Source: Nitratireductor luteus (GTDB taxonomy: Bacteria; Pseudomonadota; Alphaproteobacteria; Rhizobiales; Rhizobiaceae). Taken from it: a stretch of 64,000 bases of DNA. The DNA lies in the NCBI RefSeq assembly GCF_026162365.1, contig NZ_JAOANW010000018.1, positions 31,520 through 95,519 on the forward strand, written 5' to 3'. Below the pieces are notes generated by a model, which ran no database searches, was not told the origin of the DNA, and was given only the letters and a program-made list of their open reading frames with translations. Position 1 is the stretch's first letter, and each line of letters starts with the position of its first letter. Shown piece after piece: positions 16,209-24,519 of this stretch. Position numbers and translations under genes: made by a program.

Positions 16209-16928
16209 TCATTCCACCCCCTCCTGCCGCGATATGATAAGCGAGGAAAGACGCCGATAGCCGCTGCGGATGTCGTTCTCGATCGCGGCCCGCACGGCAG
16301 CAGCATCGCCGTCCTGCAGGCCGCGCAACGCAAACAGGTGATTGGATACCCCCGTCCGGGACTGTGCGAACTCGGGGTAGAGGTCGTTGAAGGCGGGGCC
16401 GATCTGCAGCCACATCGATTCGACGATCGCTACGAGCCGGGACATGCCGCTGCGCCGATAGATGAGAAAGTGAAAATCTTTGTTGGCGTCCAGCACATCG
16501 GTGTAACGCGCCTCGTCTAGCCCGCGATTGATACGTTCCTGCAAGCGCTCCAACTCCTGGATGTCCTCCGGCGTCACTTTGGCTGCCGCCTGCTCGGCCG
16601 CCAGTCCCTCTAGGGCCAGGCGGATTTCTGTAATCTCGTCAAGGGCTGCAAGTGTCAGTTCCGGCACGACCACCGTCTTCGGGCCCAGATTTACCAGCAC
16701 TCCTTCCCCGATCAGACGGGTGATAGCATCGCGCGCCGGTGTAGTGCTCACTTGGAGCGCCTGCGCGACGGAGCGAACGGTAAGCTTCATGCCGGGGCGC
16801 AGCGCGCCGCGAACGAGCGAGTCCTTCAGGCTTGTATAGGCCCGCTCACCGAGGCTCTCGTGCCGGTCGATGGGCGCGATCTCCCCGGCGGATAAGTCCG
16901 GCCTCTTTTTCTTTGGCGCATCATCCAT
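16209..16928 (-). CDS. GntR family transcriptional regulator (FadR/FCD subfamily)
   Basis: This 239-residue protein has an N-terminal winged helix (YTSLKDSLVRGALRPGMKL, VRSVAQALQVSTTPARDAIT, about residues 30-70) and an all-helical FCD effector domain (EITEIRLALEGLAAEQAA, ANKDFHFLIYRRSG with metal-type Asp/His). AAGGACG before the ATG at 16928 sets the start; upstream in-frame ATGs would put codons over operator site C. It sits between the two halves of the amine locus, and three operator-like palindromes flank its presumed targets. It probably represses the locus until its amino-acid-like or carboxylate effector is present. Confidence 0.85.
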   Translation of the reverse strand: MDDAPKKKRPDLSAGEIAPIDRHESLGERAYTSLKDSLVRGALRPGMKLTVRSVAQALQVSTTPARDAITRLIGEGVLVNLGPKTVVVPELTLAALDEITEIRLALEGLAAEQAAAKVTPEDIQELERLQERINRGLDEARYTDVLDANKDFHFLIYRRSGMSRLVAIVESMWLQIGPAFNDLYPEFAQSRTGVSNHLFALRGLQDGDAAAVRAAIENDIRSGYRRLSSLIISRQEGVE

Positions 16929-17053
16929 TGCATCGTCCTTTTGGCGGGGCCGTTTCCCGCAGCGGCGATTCGGTCCGGATCTATCGTATCCACTAAATCG
17001 CAGAGGCGCGACCTTGCCAAACCGCCTGCAAAGCGACTTGACAGCATCGTCAT

Positions 17054-17067
17054 TTTGTTGCATCAAA
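17054..17067. promoter_or_regulatory. GntR-type operator, site C (between gntR and the transporter operon)
   Basis: TTTGTTGCATCAAA, a full match to TTTG-N-TGCA-N-CAAA, with flanking bases (reverse complement TTTGAAATTTGATGCAAC) that align with site A. It lies 126 bases before the gntR start and 174 bases before the ATPase start, in the shared divergent promoter region (16929-17240), which holds nothing else I recognise. Confidence 0.65.
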
Positions 17068-17240
17068 TTTCAAATATTAACTCAGCGCCGCATTCCCGAG
17101 TGATGGAGGGACGATGACGCTCTGAGCCTCCGCCGAGGTTTCGTGGTGTCCCGACACCAGCGGCGCCGAATGCGTAGGCAGCACAGCCAGGCGCCGAATC
17201 AGGCCAATTTTCAGCATGCTGAAGCGAAAGGTGGTGAACA

Positions 17241-18335
17241 GTGCATGGAGCAAGCGTTTCCCTGCGGGAACTGGACAAGCGGTACGGCCGGGTGCAGGCG
17301 GTCGACCAGGTGGCGATCGACATCCGACCCGGCGAGTTCCTCTCCCTCCTCGGTCCCTCCGGATCGGGCAAGACCACCCTGCTCATGATGGTGGCGGGGT
17401 TCGAGCAGCCGGATTCAGGTGTGATATGGGTCGGCGACCGCGACATCACGCATGTGGCGCCAAACAGACGCGACATCGGAATGGTTTTCCAGCGCTATGC
17501 ACTCTTCCCACACATGACGATCGCCAAGAACATCGCCTTTCCGCTGCGCATGCGCCGATTCTCGAAGGAAATGATGTCACGTGCCGTGGCGAATGCCCTG
17601 GAGCTCGTTCAATTGGAGGGTTTTGAAACGCGTCTGCCGAGCCAATTGTCCGGCGGGCAGCAGCAGCGGGTGGCGGTCGCCCGCGCCCTCGTCTTCAAGC
17701 CTCCCCTCCTCCTGATGGACGAGCCGCTCGGCGCCCTCGACAAGAAGCTGCGCGAGCAGATGCAGATTGAGATCAAGCGTCTGCAGCAGAGCTTGGGCAT
17801 CACGGTGATCTACGTCACACACGACCAGGAAGAGGCGCTCACCATGTCCGACCGCATTGCGGTGATGCGAGAGGGCCATCTGGAGCAGATAGGCTCCCCT
17901 ACCGAGCTCTATGACGCGCCTGCCACCGCCTTTGTCGCTGACTTCATCGGCAAAATGAACTTCTTGGATGGAGAATGTCTGCGACACGATGCCCGCTGTT
18001 TCGAGGTTGCGATCAGCCGAAGCGGTACGATCGTGCTGGATAGCGGTTCCCATCCACTCGTGACCTCGCCTCAGCGCGGCGCTCGGGTGCGGCTCGCAGT
18101 GAGGCCGGAGCGGATCGAACTTGTGCCGTATGGGAGCCAGAATCTCAATGGCCTCGTCGAGGCGGTAATCTTCGTCGGTTCATCCCACACGTTTCTTGTG
18201 CGGCTTGCCGGAGGGGAATTGCTTCACGTCCAGTGTCAGGCGAGCCGCGCCGGCAATTCCCTCTGTGAAGGCGATCGCGTCGGGATTTCCATCCCGAGCA
18301 ACTCCGTGCTGGTTTTCCCGCAGATGGAGTGCTGA
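17241..18335 (+). CDS. ABC transporter ATP-binding protein (PotA-like)
   Basis: This 364-residue ATPase has Walker A GPSGSGKTT near residue 36, a Q-loop in FQRYALFPHM, the signature LSGGQQQRVAVARAL, Walker B LLLMDEPLGALD and the switch His in YVTHDQEEA. The C-terminal third is a TOBE-type domain (VRLAVRPERIELV), as in PotA/MalK ATPases. It starts at a GTG with an AGGTGG-like ribosome site. It heads an operon with two permeases and an M81 peptidase, and probably works with the binding protein at 10757-11851, which is encoded apart but has the same operator upstream. Confidence 0.9.
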   Translation: MHGASVSLRELDKRYGRVQAVDQVAIDIRPGEFLSLLGPSGSGKTTLLMMVAGFEQPDSGVIWVGDRDITHVAPNRRDIGMVFQRYALFPHMTIAKNIAFPLRMRRFSKEMMSRAVANALELVQLEGFETRLPSQLSGGQQQRVAVARALVFKPPLLLMDEPLGALDKKLREQMQIEIKRLQQSLGITVIYVTHDQEEALTMSDRIAVMREGHLEQIGSPTELYDAPATAFVADFIGKMNFLDGECLRHDARCFEVAISRSGTIVLDSGSHPLVTSPQRGARVRLAVRPERIELVPYGSQNLNGLVEAVIFVGSSHTFLVRLAGGELLHVQCQASRAGNSLCEGDRVGISIPSNSVLVFPQMEC

Positions 18336-18338
18336 GCG

Positions 18339-19226
18339 ATGCCGGAAAACCCCGTCCTTAGGCGCCGAATCCGCGGCCGGCCCCTTTCGGCCGGTGGATA
18401 CGGAACGACCGCGTCCCTCGTGCTCGTCTCCCCGCTCATCCTGTTACTCGTCAGCGCCTTCGCTTACCCCGTGGGCCGACTGCTGTGGAATAGCGTCTTT
18501 ACGCCGGAACCGACGCTCGCCCATTACGCGCGCATCATAGCCGAGCCGCTCTACCTCATTGTCCTTTGGCGCACGTTCGAAATTGCCTTCATCGTCACTG
18601 CTCTGGCGTTTCTGCTCGGCTATCCGGTCGCCTATGCGATGGCGCGGGTCCAAGGTCGACGCGCAATCCTGGTCGCGGCCTGTGTTCTTGTTCCCCTGTG
18701 GACGAGCGTACTTGTGCGCTCCTACGCCTGGATCGTGCTCTTGCAGCGCAATGGAATTGTCAACACCGTCGTGCAGGAGATGGGACTGTCCAAGGCACCG
18801 CTCCAGCTTCTCTATACCGAAGGTGCGGTCATCCTGGCGATGACCCATGTTCTGCTACCCTTCATGGTCCTGCCGATCTATTCGACGCTGCGGAACATCC
18901 CGGATGAATTTGCAAAAGCGGCCCGCAACCTCGGAGCGAGCGCACCACAAGCCTTTCTCCGGATCACTTTTCCGCTCAGCCTGCCAGGGGCGGCGGCCGG
19001 TACGCTGATAACCTTCATCCTAGCGCTTGGCTTCTACATCACGCCGGCGCTGGTGGGTGGCCCGAGTACGCTCATGATGTCCACCCTTATAGCGCAGCAG
19101 ACGACGGAACTGCTCGACTGGCCTTTCGCGGGGGCGCTGTCCGCGATTTTGCTTGTGTCAACGCTACTGCTCGCCGCTCTGTATCGCCGGGCCCTCTCGT
19201 TCAGCAAAGGATTTTCGAATGGCTGA
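18339..19226 (+). CDS. ABC transporter permease (PotB-like)
   Basis: This 295-residue permease has about six membrane helices and the EAA-type cytoplasmic loop (EFAKAARNLGASAPQAFLRI, about residues 190-209) of BPD_transp_1 proteins. The N-terminal extension of about 25 residues is basic and cytoplasmic. It starts three bases after the ATPase gene and overlaps the next permease by eight bases. It is similar to PotB/PotH, the first permease of polyamine-type importers, but the true substrate is not evident. Confidence 0.87.
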   Translation: MPENPVLRRRIRGRPLSAGGYGTTASLVLVSPLILLLVSAFAYPVGRLLWNSVFTPEPTLAHYARIIAEPLYLIVLWRTFEIAFIVTALAFLLGYPVAYAMARVQGRRAILVAACVLVPLWTSVLVRSYAWIVLLQRNGIVNTVVQEMGLSKAPLQLLYTEGAVILAMTHVLLPFMVLPIYSTLRNIPDEFAKAARNLGASAPQAFLRITFPLSLPGAAAGTLITFILALGFYITPALVGGPSTLMMSTLIAQQTTELLDWPFAGALSAILLVSTLLLAALYRRALSFSKGFSNG

Positions 19227-20070
19227 GGTCGACCTTGCAATGGCCGCGCGCGCTGCGAGGGAACGCAGCCGGACAGGAGTAGACATGGCCCGCGTCTTTG
19301 CAGGTCTTGGACTTAGCCTCGTGCTGTTCTTTCTCATTCTGCCCACTCTCATCGTGATCTCGATGTCGGTGGGAACTTCATCCTACATCGCATTCCCCCC
19401 TGAGGGCTTCACGTTCAAGTGGTATGCCCAATACTTCCAGGATCCCGACTGGATGGCCGCTACCTGGTTCAGCCTTCGTATCGCCGGCATTACGACCTTG
19501 GCGGCAACGGTGATCGGCACGCTGGCAGCGATCGCGCTTGTCCGCGGGTGCCTTCCCGGCAAGGAGTTTGTCCAGGCCGTCACGATTGCCCCGCTAGTCG
19601 TCCCGCACATTGTCGTCGCGGTCGCGCTTTATCTCACCTTCGCGCCCCTCGGCCTGACAGGTAATCTGTACGGTTTCGTGATCGCCCATACGATGCTTGC
19701 CGTCCCCTATGTCGTGATCACGGTGGGAGCGGCGCTGCAGCGCTTTGATCCCGCGCTGGAGCTTGCAGCGCTCAATTGCGGCGCGACTCGCCTCCAGGCA
19801 TTCTTCCACGTTGTCCTGCCCAACATCCTGCCGGGCGTTGCGGCCGGTGGCGTGTTTGCCTTCCTCGCATCGTTTGACGAGGCGACAGTCGCCTTCTTCA
19901 TATCCGGCATCGAAGGCAAGACGATCACACGCAAGATGTTCGAGGATATCGACTTCAACCTCACCCCCGTCATCGCCGCGGTCTCGACGGTCCTGACCCT
20001 GGTGTCGCTTGCCCTTATGGGCACCATCGAAATCGCACGGCGCAGGAACGAGGCCAACTCAGATGGCTGA
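19219..20070 (+). CDS. ABC transporter permease (PotC-like)
   Basis: This 283-residue permease has six membrane helices and an EAA loop reading LELAALNCGATRLQAFFHVV. The ATG at 19219 lies inside the previous gene's last codons (eight-base overlap), which fits translational coupling. Typical PotC/PotI features include the segment YIAFPPEGFTFKWYAQYF after the first helix. It completes the ATPase-permease-permease core of the GntR-controlled transporter. Confidence 0.87.
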   Translation: MAEVDLAMAARAARERSRTGVDMARVFAGLGLSLVLFFLILPTLIVISMSVGTSSYIAFPPEGFTFKWYAQYFQDPDWMAATWFSLRIAGITTLAATVIGTLAAIALVRGCLPGKEFVQAVTIAPLVVPHIVVAVALYLTFAPLGLTGNLYGFVIAHTMLAVPYVVITVGAALQRFDPALELAALNCGATRLQAFFHVVLPNILPGVAAGGVFAFLASFDEATVAFFISGIEGKTITRKMFEDIDFNLTPVIAAVSTVLTLVSLALMGTIEIARRRNEANSDG

Positions 20071-20109
20071 TCGCCTGACCCCGCATGAAAGAGCGACTGG
20101 AGGCTTTGC

Positions 20110-21663
20110 ATGAACATGCCGCGAAAAGCGGAACAAATGCGTTCCGCGACGTTCCCGAAGACGCGACGGATTCTGGTTGGGTGCGTGTTCCATGAATCGC
20201 ACGGATTCAGCCCGCATATAACGGGAGCCGATCAATTCGAGATCGACAGGGGCATGACGTTGCTGATGCAGGCGCGGCAGTCCGACACGACCCTCGGGGG
20301 TATGGTGCGCAAGACGGAAGCGTTGGGCCACGAGGCGATTCCTGCCATTTCCATCAGCGCCCCGCCGAGCGGCCGCGTTGACCATGGATTTTACGCCAGG
20401 ATCCGTATTGAACTCATCGAGCTCGCGCGGCGCGAGCGATATGACGCCATCGCGCTCGAACTGCATGGCGCCATGGGCACAACTGAACTTGCGGATGCGG
20501 AGGGCGATCTTCTCTCGGACCTACGTAAAGCCGTCGGGCCGAACGTTCCGATTGGCGTCGGCCTCGACCTGCATGCCCATGTGACGCCCGCTATGCTCGA
20601 TGCAGCCGATATCTGCATCGCCTGCAAAGAGAACCCTCATTCAGACGTAGTCGAATGCGGTGAGCGCGTGATCGAGGGGCTTCTGGCCATGCTTGACGGC
20701 ACGTTTAAGCCAACCATCACAATGGCCAAAGCGCCGATGATCCTGCCAGGTGCTGCGGAGACAGCAATAGGCCCGCTTGCGGAATTGCATGCCAGGGCCC
20801 GCTCCATACAAGGGGTGCATCCCGAGATCTGGGACATCTCGATCTACAATGTCTTCCGCTACCTGGACGACGAGGATATTGGCCAAGCAGCCGTCGTGAT
20901 TTCGAACGGAACAACCGAGAGTGCCATAAGTGCAGCCGAGGAATTGGCCAGTCAGTTCTGGGCGTGGCGTGAACGTTTCCGTGACGATCTCCTGACGATC
21001 GACCAGGTTCTCGACGTGGCGGCAAAGGACCCACAGGGGCGCCCCTATATATTGGCCGATATGGGGGACCGGGTGTTGGCGGGCGCGCCGGGCGACAGCA
21101 CGGCGATCCTCATGCATGCTCTGTCTCGCGGCGACGAACTTCGTGGTGCAATCCCCGTGACCGATCCCGCCAGCGTCGAGGCCGCCACGGTAGCTGGCGC
21201 AGGCGCCCGTATCACACTGGACGTGGGTGGACGTCTGACGCCCGGCTTCAGACCCTTGAGGATCACCGGCAGGGTTTTGGCTGTCGGCGACGGCCGCTTC
21301 GTCATGGCAGGGCCATTCCGGGGTGGCGAGGAGACGAGCCTCGGACGCACCGCCGTCCTTCTCGTGGAGGACCGGATGTGCATCCTTCTAACGAGCAAGC
21401 CCGGCTTTACCCACGATCCCGCAGCTTTCACAAGCCAGGGGATCGACCTTGCTGCGCAGGATTTCGTAGTCGTGAAATCTGGATACCACTTCAAGATGAA
21501 CTTTGCCGGCATTGGAACTCCGCTCAGCGTGGCGACGCCCGGTATCGGTTACTACACACGTGGACAGCTCAGTTGGCAGAAGGCGCGCTTCTGGCCGGAA
21601 CACGATATCTCCGCGCCACGGATCGAAGCGATCGTTCACGGGAGGGGCAAAGATATCGCTTGA
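20110..21663 (+). CDS. M81 family metallopeptidase (MlrC-like)
   Basis: This 517-residue protein matches the MlrC family, named for degrading linearised microcystin in Sphingomonas. Near residue 22 it has FHESHGFSP (family motif F-x-H-E-T/S-x-x-F), near 120 LELHGAMGTTELADAEGDL and near 155 GLDLHAHVTPAM, which supply the predicted zinc ligands. The C-terminal MlrC_C domain contains GDRVLAGAPGDST (family motif D-N-P-G-G-G/D-S). GGAGG precedes the ATG. Homologues are found next to peptide or amine ABC transporters in many soil bacteria and almost certainly act on other amides or small peptides. Here it could cleave the imported compound to feed the aminotransferase operon. Confidence 0.85.
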   Translation: MNMPRKAEQMRSATFPKTRRILVGCVFHESHGFSPHITGADQFEIDRGMTLLMQARQSDTTLGGMVRKTEALGHEAIPAISISAPPSGRVDHGFYARIRIELIELARRERYDAIALELHGAMGTTELADAEGDLLSDLRKAVGPNVPIGVGLDLHAHVTPAMLDAADICIACKENPHSDVVECGERVIEGLLAMLDGTFKPTITMAKAPMILPGAAETAIGPLAELHARARSIQGVHPEIWDISIYNVFRYLDDEDIGQAAVVISNGTTESAISAAEELASQFWAWRERFRDDLLTIDQVLDVAAKDPQGRPYILADMGDRVLAGAPGDSTAILMHALSRGDELRGAIPVTDPASVEAATVAGAGARITLDVGGRLTPGFRPLRITGRVLAVGDGRFVMAGPFRGGEETSLGRTAVLLVEDRMCILLTSKPGFTHDPAAFTSQGIDLAAQDFVVVKSGYHFKMNFAGIGTPLSVATPGIGYYTRGQLSWQKARFWPEHDISAPRIEAIVHGRGKDIA

Positions 21664-21729
21664 GCCCGAGCCTGGCGCATCGATCTGCCGTCTTCTGCCA
21701 AGGGTAGGTAGACGGGACAGGCGATAAGA

Positions 21730-22440
21730 TTGCGCTATGGCGAGATTCGGCACGAGCGGACCGGCGTGGTCGGCCTCGAATACGGCTCTTCATCCGTGAG
21801 GACGGACAGCAAAGCCACCCGCATGGCTTCGTATTTCGCGCGCTCAAATACGCCCACCGCTGACCTCGCAAGGCTCAAGAAGGGCATCGAAGCTAAAGGC
21901 GCCAGCGTGTCGGCATCTCTACCCATCTCCGCCCATTTGGGTGGGCGACCCGCGGTCACGGACGCGATCTTGCAGGCGAGCGATGCGGTTTTGCTCCTGC
22001 CGGGGCTTATGAATCCCTCGCTGCCCTTGCATCCCTGCGTGCCACGGGCGCCCTTGCATCCGATGTCATGATTCTCGGCACCGGCGATTGGCCGCAGGAG
22101 CAACTGGCCGAAGCGGTGCTTGCCGGTGCTCTTTCATGTCGGTTCGAGTTGCATGCGGTCGGTGGTGTGGGCGGGCGTTACCACGCGCAATTCGGTCGGC
22201 CTATATCCGCCGATGCAGCCTACGGGTTCGATGCGGTGGCGCTGGCTATCGGAATCGTTCGCGCCCATGGCGCGGATAGGCTCACCGCCGTAACACTCCA
22301 ATCGCTCCCCAAGAGAGTACATCAGGGCTTAAACACAGTAGCCGGGTTCGGCGAAATGGGGGTGCTCCACCTCTACTTTCTGATGTCTAGTCTCCACTGT
22401 GCCTTCGAGGATAGCTACCCAACGGCTCACAGAGTTTGAT
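21730..22440 (+). pseudogene. Decayed gene, possibly a penicillin-binding-protein-activator/periplasmic-binding-like protein
   Basis: Two adjoining frames carry one protein-like pattern split by a frameshift near 22003: first KKGIEAKGASVSASL...ILQASDAVLLLPG, then, in the next frame, AYESLAALASLRATGAL followed by VMILGTGDWP and SADAAYGFDAVALAIGIV. The second half resembles the end of LpoA/type I periplasmic-binding-like proteins (G-T-G-x-W and A-Y-G-Y-D-A-V-x-L-A). No intact start or complete domain remains. The identification is tentative, but the decay itself is well supported because the pattern continues across the frame change. Confidence 0.45.
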
Positions 22441-22512
22441 ATTGCAGCGCGAGGCCCAGCATCCTCGTCAAGCGGCAGCAATGCGCCGCCGGTCCCAATC
22501 CAACCCAGCCCA

Positions 22513-23322
22513 TTACCCCTTATCGCGCTGGAAAATCCAATCATGCTCCGGATGGTTCTTGAAGCGCCACTTGCGCAAGGGGCCGGCCATGACGTTGAGG
22601 TAGTACATCTCGTAGCCATAAGGCGCGCCGCAGGGGTGATGGCCGCGCGGAACCAGGGCCACGTCGTGGCTCGCAACCGCCATGGCCTCGTCCAGGCCGC
22701 CGTCCTCGGTGAACACGCGCTGGAAACCGAAACCCTGTTCGGGGTTCAGGCGATGGTAATATGTCTCCTCCAGATAGGTCATCTCGGGGTAGTTGTCCTC
22801 GTCGTGCCGGTGGGGCGGGTAGGAGGACCAGTTGCCGGCCGGCGTATAGACCTCGGTGACGAGCAGGCTGTCGGCGACGTCGCGGTTTTCCATCGCGATG
22901 TTGTGGATGAAGCGCGTATTGGCGCCCTTCCCGCGCTCTTCCAGGCTTATGCCGGCGGGGCCAATCACCTGGGTGTCGTGGCCGCCCCTGCCGGGGGCGC
23001 TGCAGACGGCCAGCGTGCATGCCGTGGTGGCGGTGGCGGTCCAGCCGGCGCCATTGGGAATATAAACGGCGTGCGGCGGCAGGCGCTCGAACACGTCCAT
23101 GCGCTCGCCCAACTCGCCGAAATCCTTGCCCGCGCCGGAGATCTCCGCCTTGCCCTCGACCAGCACGAGGATCACCTCGCTGTCGCCGGTCTCCTCCATG
23201 GCGGTCTCGCCGGGCGCGAGGCGGTAGAGCCCGAAGCCGACATAGCTCCAGCCGGCCGATTGCGGCGTGATATTATGGACCTTGCCGTTCGTTCCTGCGG
23301 GCTTGACCAGAAGGTCGGGCAT
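22513..23322 (-). CDS. iolB: 5-deoxy-glucuronate isomerase
   Basis: This 269-residue protein is IolB, which turns 5-deoxy-glucuronate into 2-deoxy-5-keto-gluconate, the fourth step of myo-inositol catabolism. The C-terminal cupin has the metal-site segment SSYPPHRHDEDNYPEMTYLE (about residues 168-187) and a His in VPRGHHPCGAPYGYEMYYLN. The length is as usual for the family. AAGGAG precedes the ATG. It is the last gene of the iolC-D-E-(small gene)-B series, separated from the small gene by about 100 bases that include a palindromic repeat. Confidence 0.93.
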   Translation of the reverse strand: MPDLLVKPAGTNGKVHNITPQSAGWSYVGFGLYRLAPGETAMEETGDSEVILVLVEGKAEISGAGKDFGELGERMDVFERLPPHAVYIPNGAGWTATATTACTLAVCSAPGRGGHDTQVIGPAGISLEERGKGANTRFIHNIAMENRDVADSLLVTEVYTPAGNWSSYPPHRHDEDNYPEMTYLEETYYHRLNPEQGFGFQRVFTEDGGLDEAMAVASHDVALVPRGHHPCGAPYGYEMYYLNVMAGPLRKWRFKNHPEHDWIFQRDKG

Positions 23323-23377
23323 GGCGGTCTCCTTATTGCTCGGTTTGCCAGGCTACTCGTTTTCTGTGTGCTTGTTG

Positions 23378-23428
23378 GAGCATGATCTTTGCCGAAAACC
23401 GGTATCCGCTTTTCGGGATCGCGCTCTA
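23378..23428. repeat. Rhizobial intergenic palindromic repeat
   Basis: A 51-base element with outer arms GAGCatGATC and GATCgcGCTC and an inner part, CGAAAACCGG to CTTTTCGGG, that also pairs. This is the familiar short palindrome found many times between genes in Mesorhizobium, Brucella and related genomes (RIME-like). In RNA it would fold into a long hairpin between the small gene and iolB, and may affect their relative expression. Confidence 0.75.
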
Positions 23429-23614
23429 ATCGTCCGGCGTCTTGGCGATCAGCAGCACCCAGGCGGCATAGGCGCCGGCGCCGGTGAACAAGATGCCCCA
23501 GAAGGGCGCGCCGGAGACGAACTCGAACAGCCCCCAGCCGATGCAGATGGCGACCACGAGGACGCGCCGCCACAGCGGGCGGAAAAAGGGATGGCTTGCG
23601 TCGAGAAAGCTCAT
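23426..23614 (-). CDS. Small two-helix membrane protein in the iol operon
   Basis: This 62-residue protein has two hydrophobic helices ([16 protein letters not shown], about residues 18-33, and a second ending in [11 protein letters not shown], about 40-57) and a short soluble start. Its ATG overlaps the iolE stop codon by four bases, a firm sign of a real, coupled gene. It has no assigned function. Similar short membrane proteins sit beside transport or catabolic genes in rhizobia; a role in the inositol pathway is only inferred from position. Confidence 0.75.
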   Translation of the reverse strand: MSFLDASHPFFRPLWRRVLVVAICIGWGLFEFVSGAPFWGILFTGAGAYAAWVLLIAKTPDD

Positions 23615-24519
23615 GCCGCGTCGGCCCGATCCAGCCCTGCGTCCACTGCTGCCTGCCTCAGCGCCTTCAGGCCCATGGACTGATAAGCCACGGGGTCGGC
23701 CTTGAGCGGGTCCTGTTCGGCCTCGATCACCAGCCAGCCTTCATAACCGCCGCGCGCCAGCACCTTCAGCACGGGCGTGAACTCAATGCCGCCTTCCGCA
23801 TCGCCCGGCACGGTGAACACGCCGCGCCTGACGCCTTCGAGGAAGGAAAGTCCCTCCGTCTCCACCTGCGCGCGGATGGCGGGGCGCACATTCTTGGCGT
23901 GGAAATGGCCGATGCGCCCGGCATGGGTCTCCGCCAGCTCCACGGGATCGGAGCCGCCGAACCAGGCATGGCCCGTATCGAGGAGAAGCTTTGTCGCCGG
24001 CCCCGTGCTCGCCATCAGCTTGCCGATCTCCTCGCGGTTCTCGACGATGGTGCCCATGTGGTGATGGTACACGAGGTGGATGCCCTGTTCGGCGCAGTAT
24101 CGCGCGAGCGCCTCGACGCCGGCGCAGAATCGCGGCCATGAGGCCTCGGGCAGCACGGGCCGGTCGCGCAGCGCGACCGCGTCGTTGCCGTGAACGGCGT
24201 TCGAGGTCTCGCACACGATGCAGACCTTGCACCCATTGGCCTTGAGCATGTCGAGATGCGGCTGGATCGCCTTCTTCTCGGTCTCGATGTCGTTGACCAA
24301 CAGGTTTAGCGAGTGCCAGCCGGACACGAAAACCAGGCCATGGGTCGCCAGAACGGCTTTCAGCTCGGCGCCGTCGGCGGGCATCTTGTGGCCCTTCTCG
24401 ATGCCGTCGAAGCCTATTTCTGCCGCCTCGCGCAGGCACTGCTCGAGCGGGATGTGCGAGCCGATGCTCTGATCGTCGTCATTGGACCAGGCGATGGGAT
24501 TGGTGCCGTAGCGGATCAT
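23611..24519 (-). CDS. iolE: Myo-inosose-2 dehydratase
   Basis: This 302-residue TIM-barrel protein (AP_endonuc_2 fold) is IolE, which dehydrates scyllo-inosose (2-keto-myo-inositol) to a diketone. It has the expected opening [11 protein letters not shown], the central [13 protein letters not shown] metal-site region (about residues 149-161), [12 protein letters not shown] and VIEAEQDP near the end. It follows iolD directly (stop and start adjacent: TGAATG) and overlaps the small membrane protein gene. Confidence 0.93.
   Translation of the reverse strand: MIRYGTNPIAWSNDDDQSIGSHIPLEQCLREAAEIGFDGIEKGHKMPADGAELKAVLATHGLVFVSGWHSLNLLVNDIETEKKAIQPHLDMLKANGCKVCIVCETSNAVHGNDAVALRDRPVLPEASWPRFCAGVEALARYCAEQGIHLVYHHHMGTIVENREEIGKLMASTGPATKLLLDTGHAWFGGSDPVELAETHAGRIGHFHAKNVRPAIRAQVETEGLSFLEGVRRGVFTVPGDAEGGIEFTPVLKVLARGGYEGWLVIEAEQDPLKADPVAYQSMGLKALRQAAVDAGLDRADAA

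Noticed and set aside
16929..17066. N-terminal extension of the GntR regulator
   Set aside because: It would put codons over the operator palindrome at 17054-17067, and the ATG at 16928 has a better ribosome site.
22285..22440. Separate small gene before iolB
   Set aside because: It is the continuation of the decayed gene after the frameshift, without its own ribosome site.
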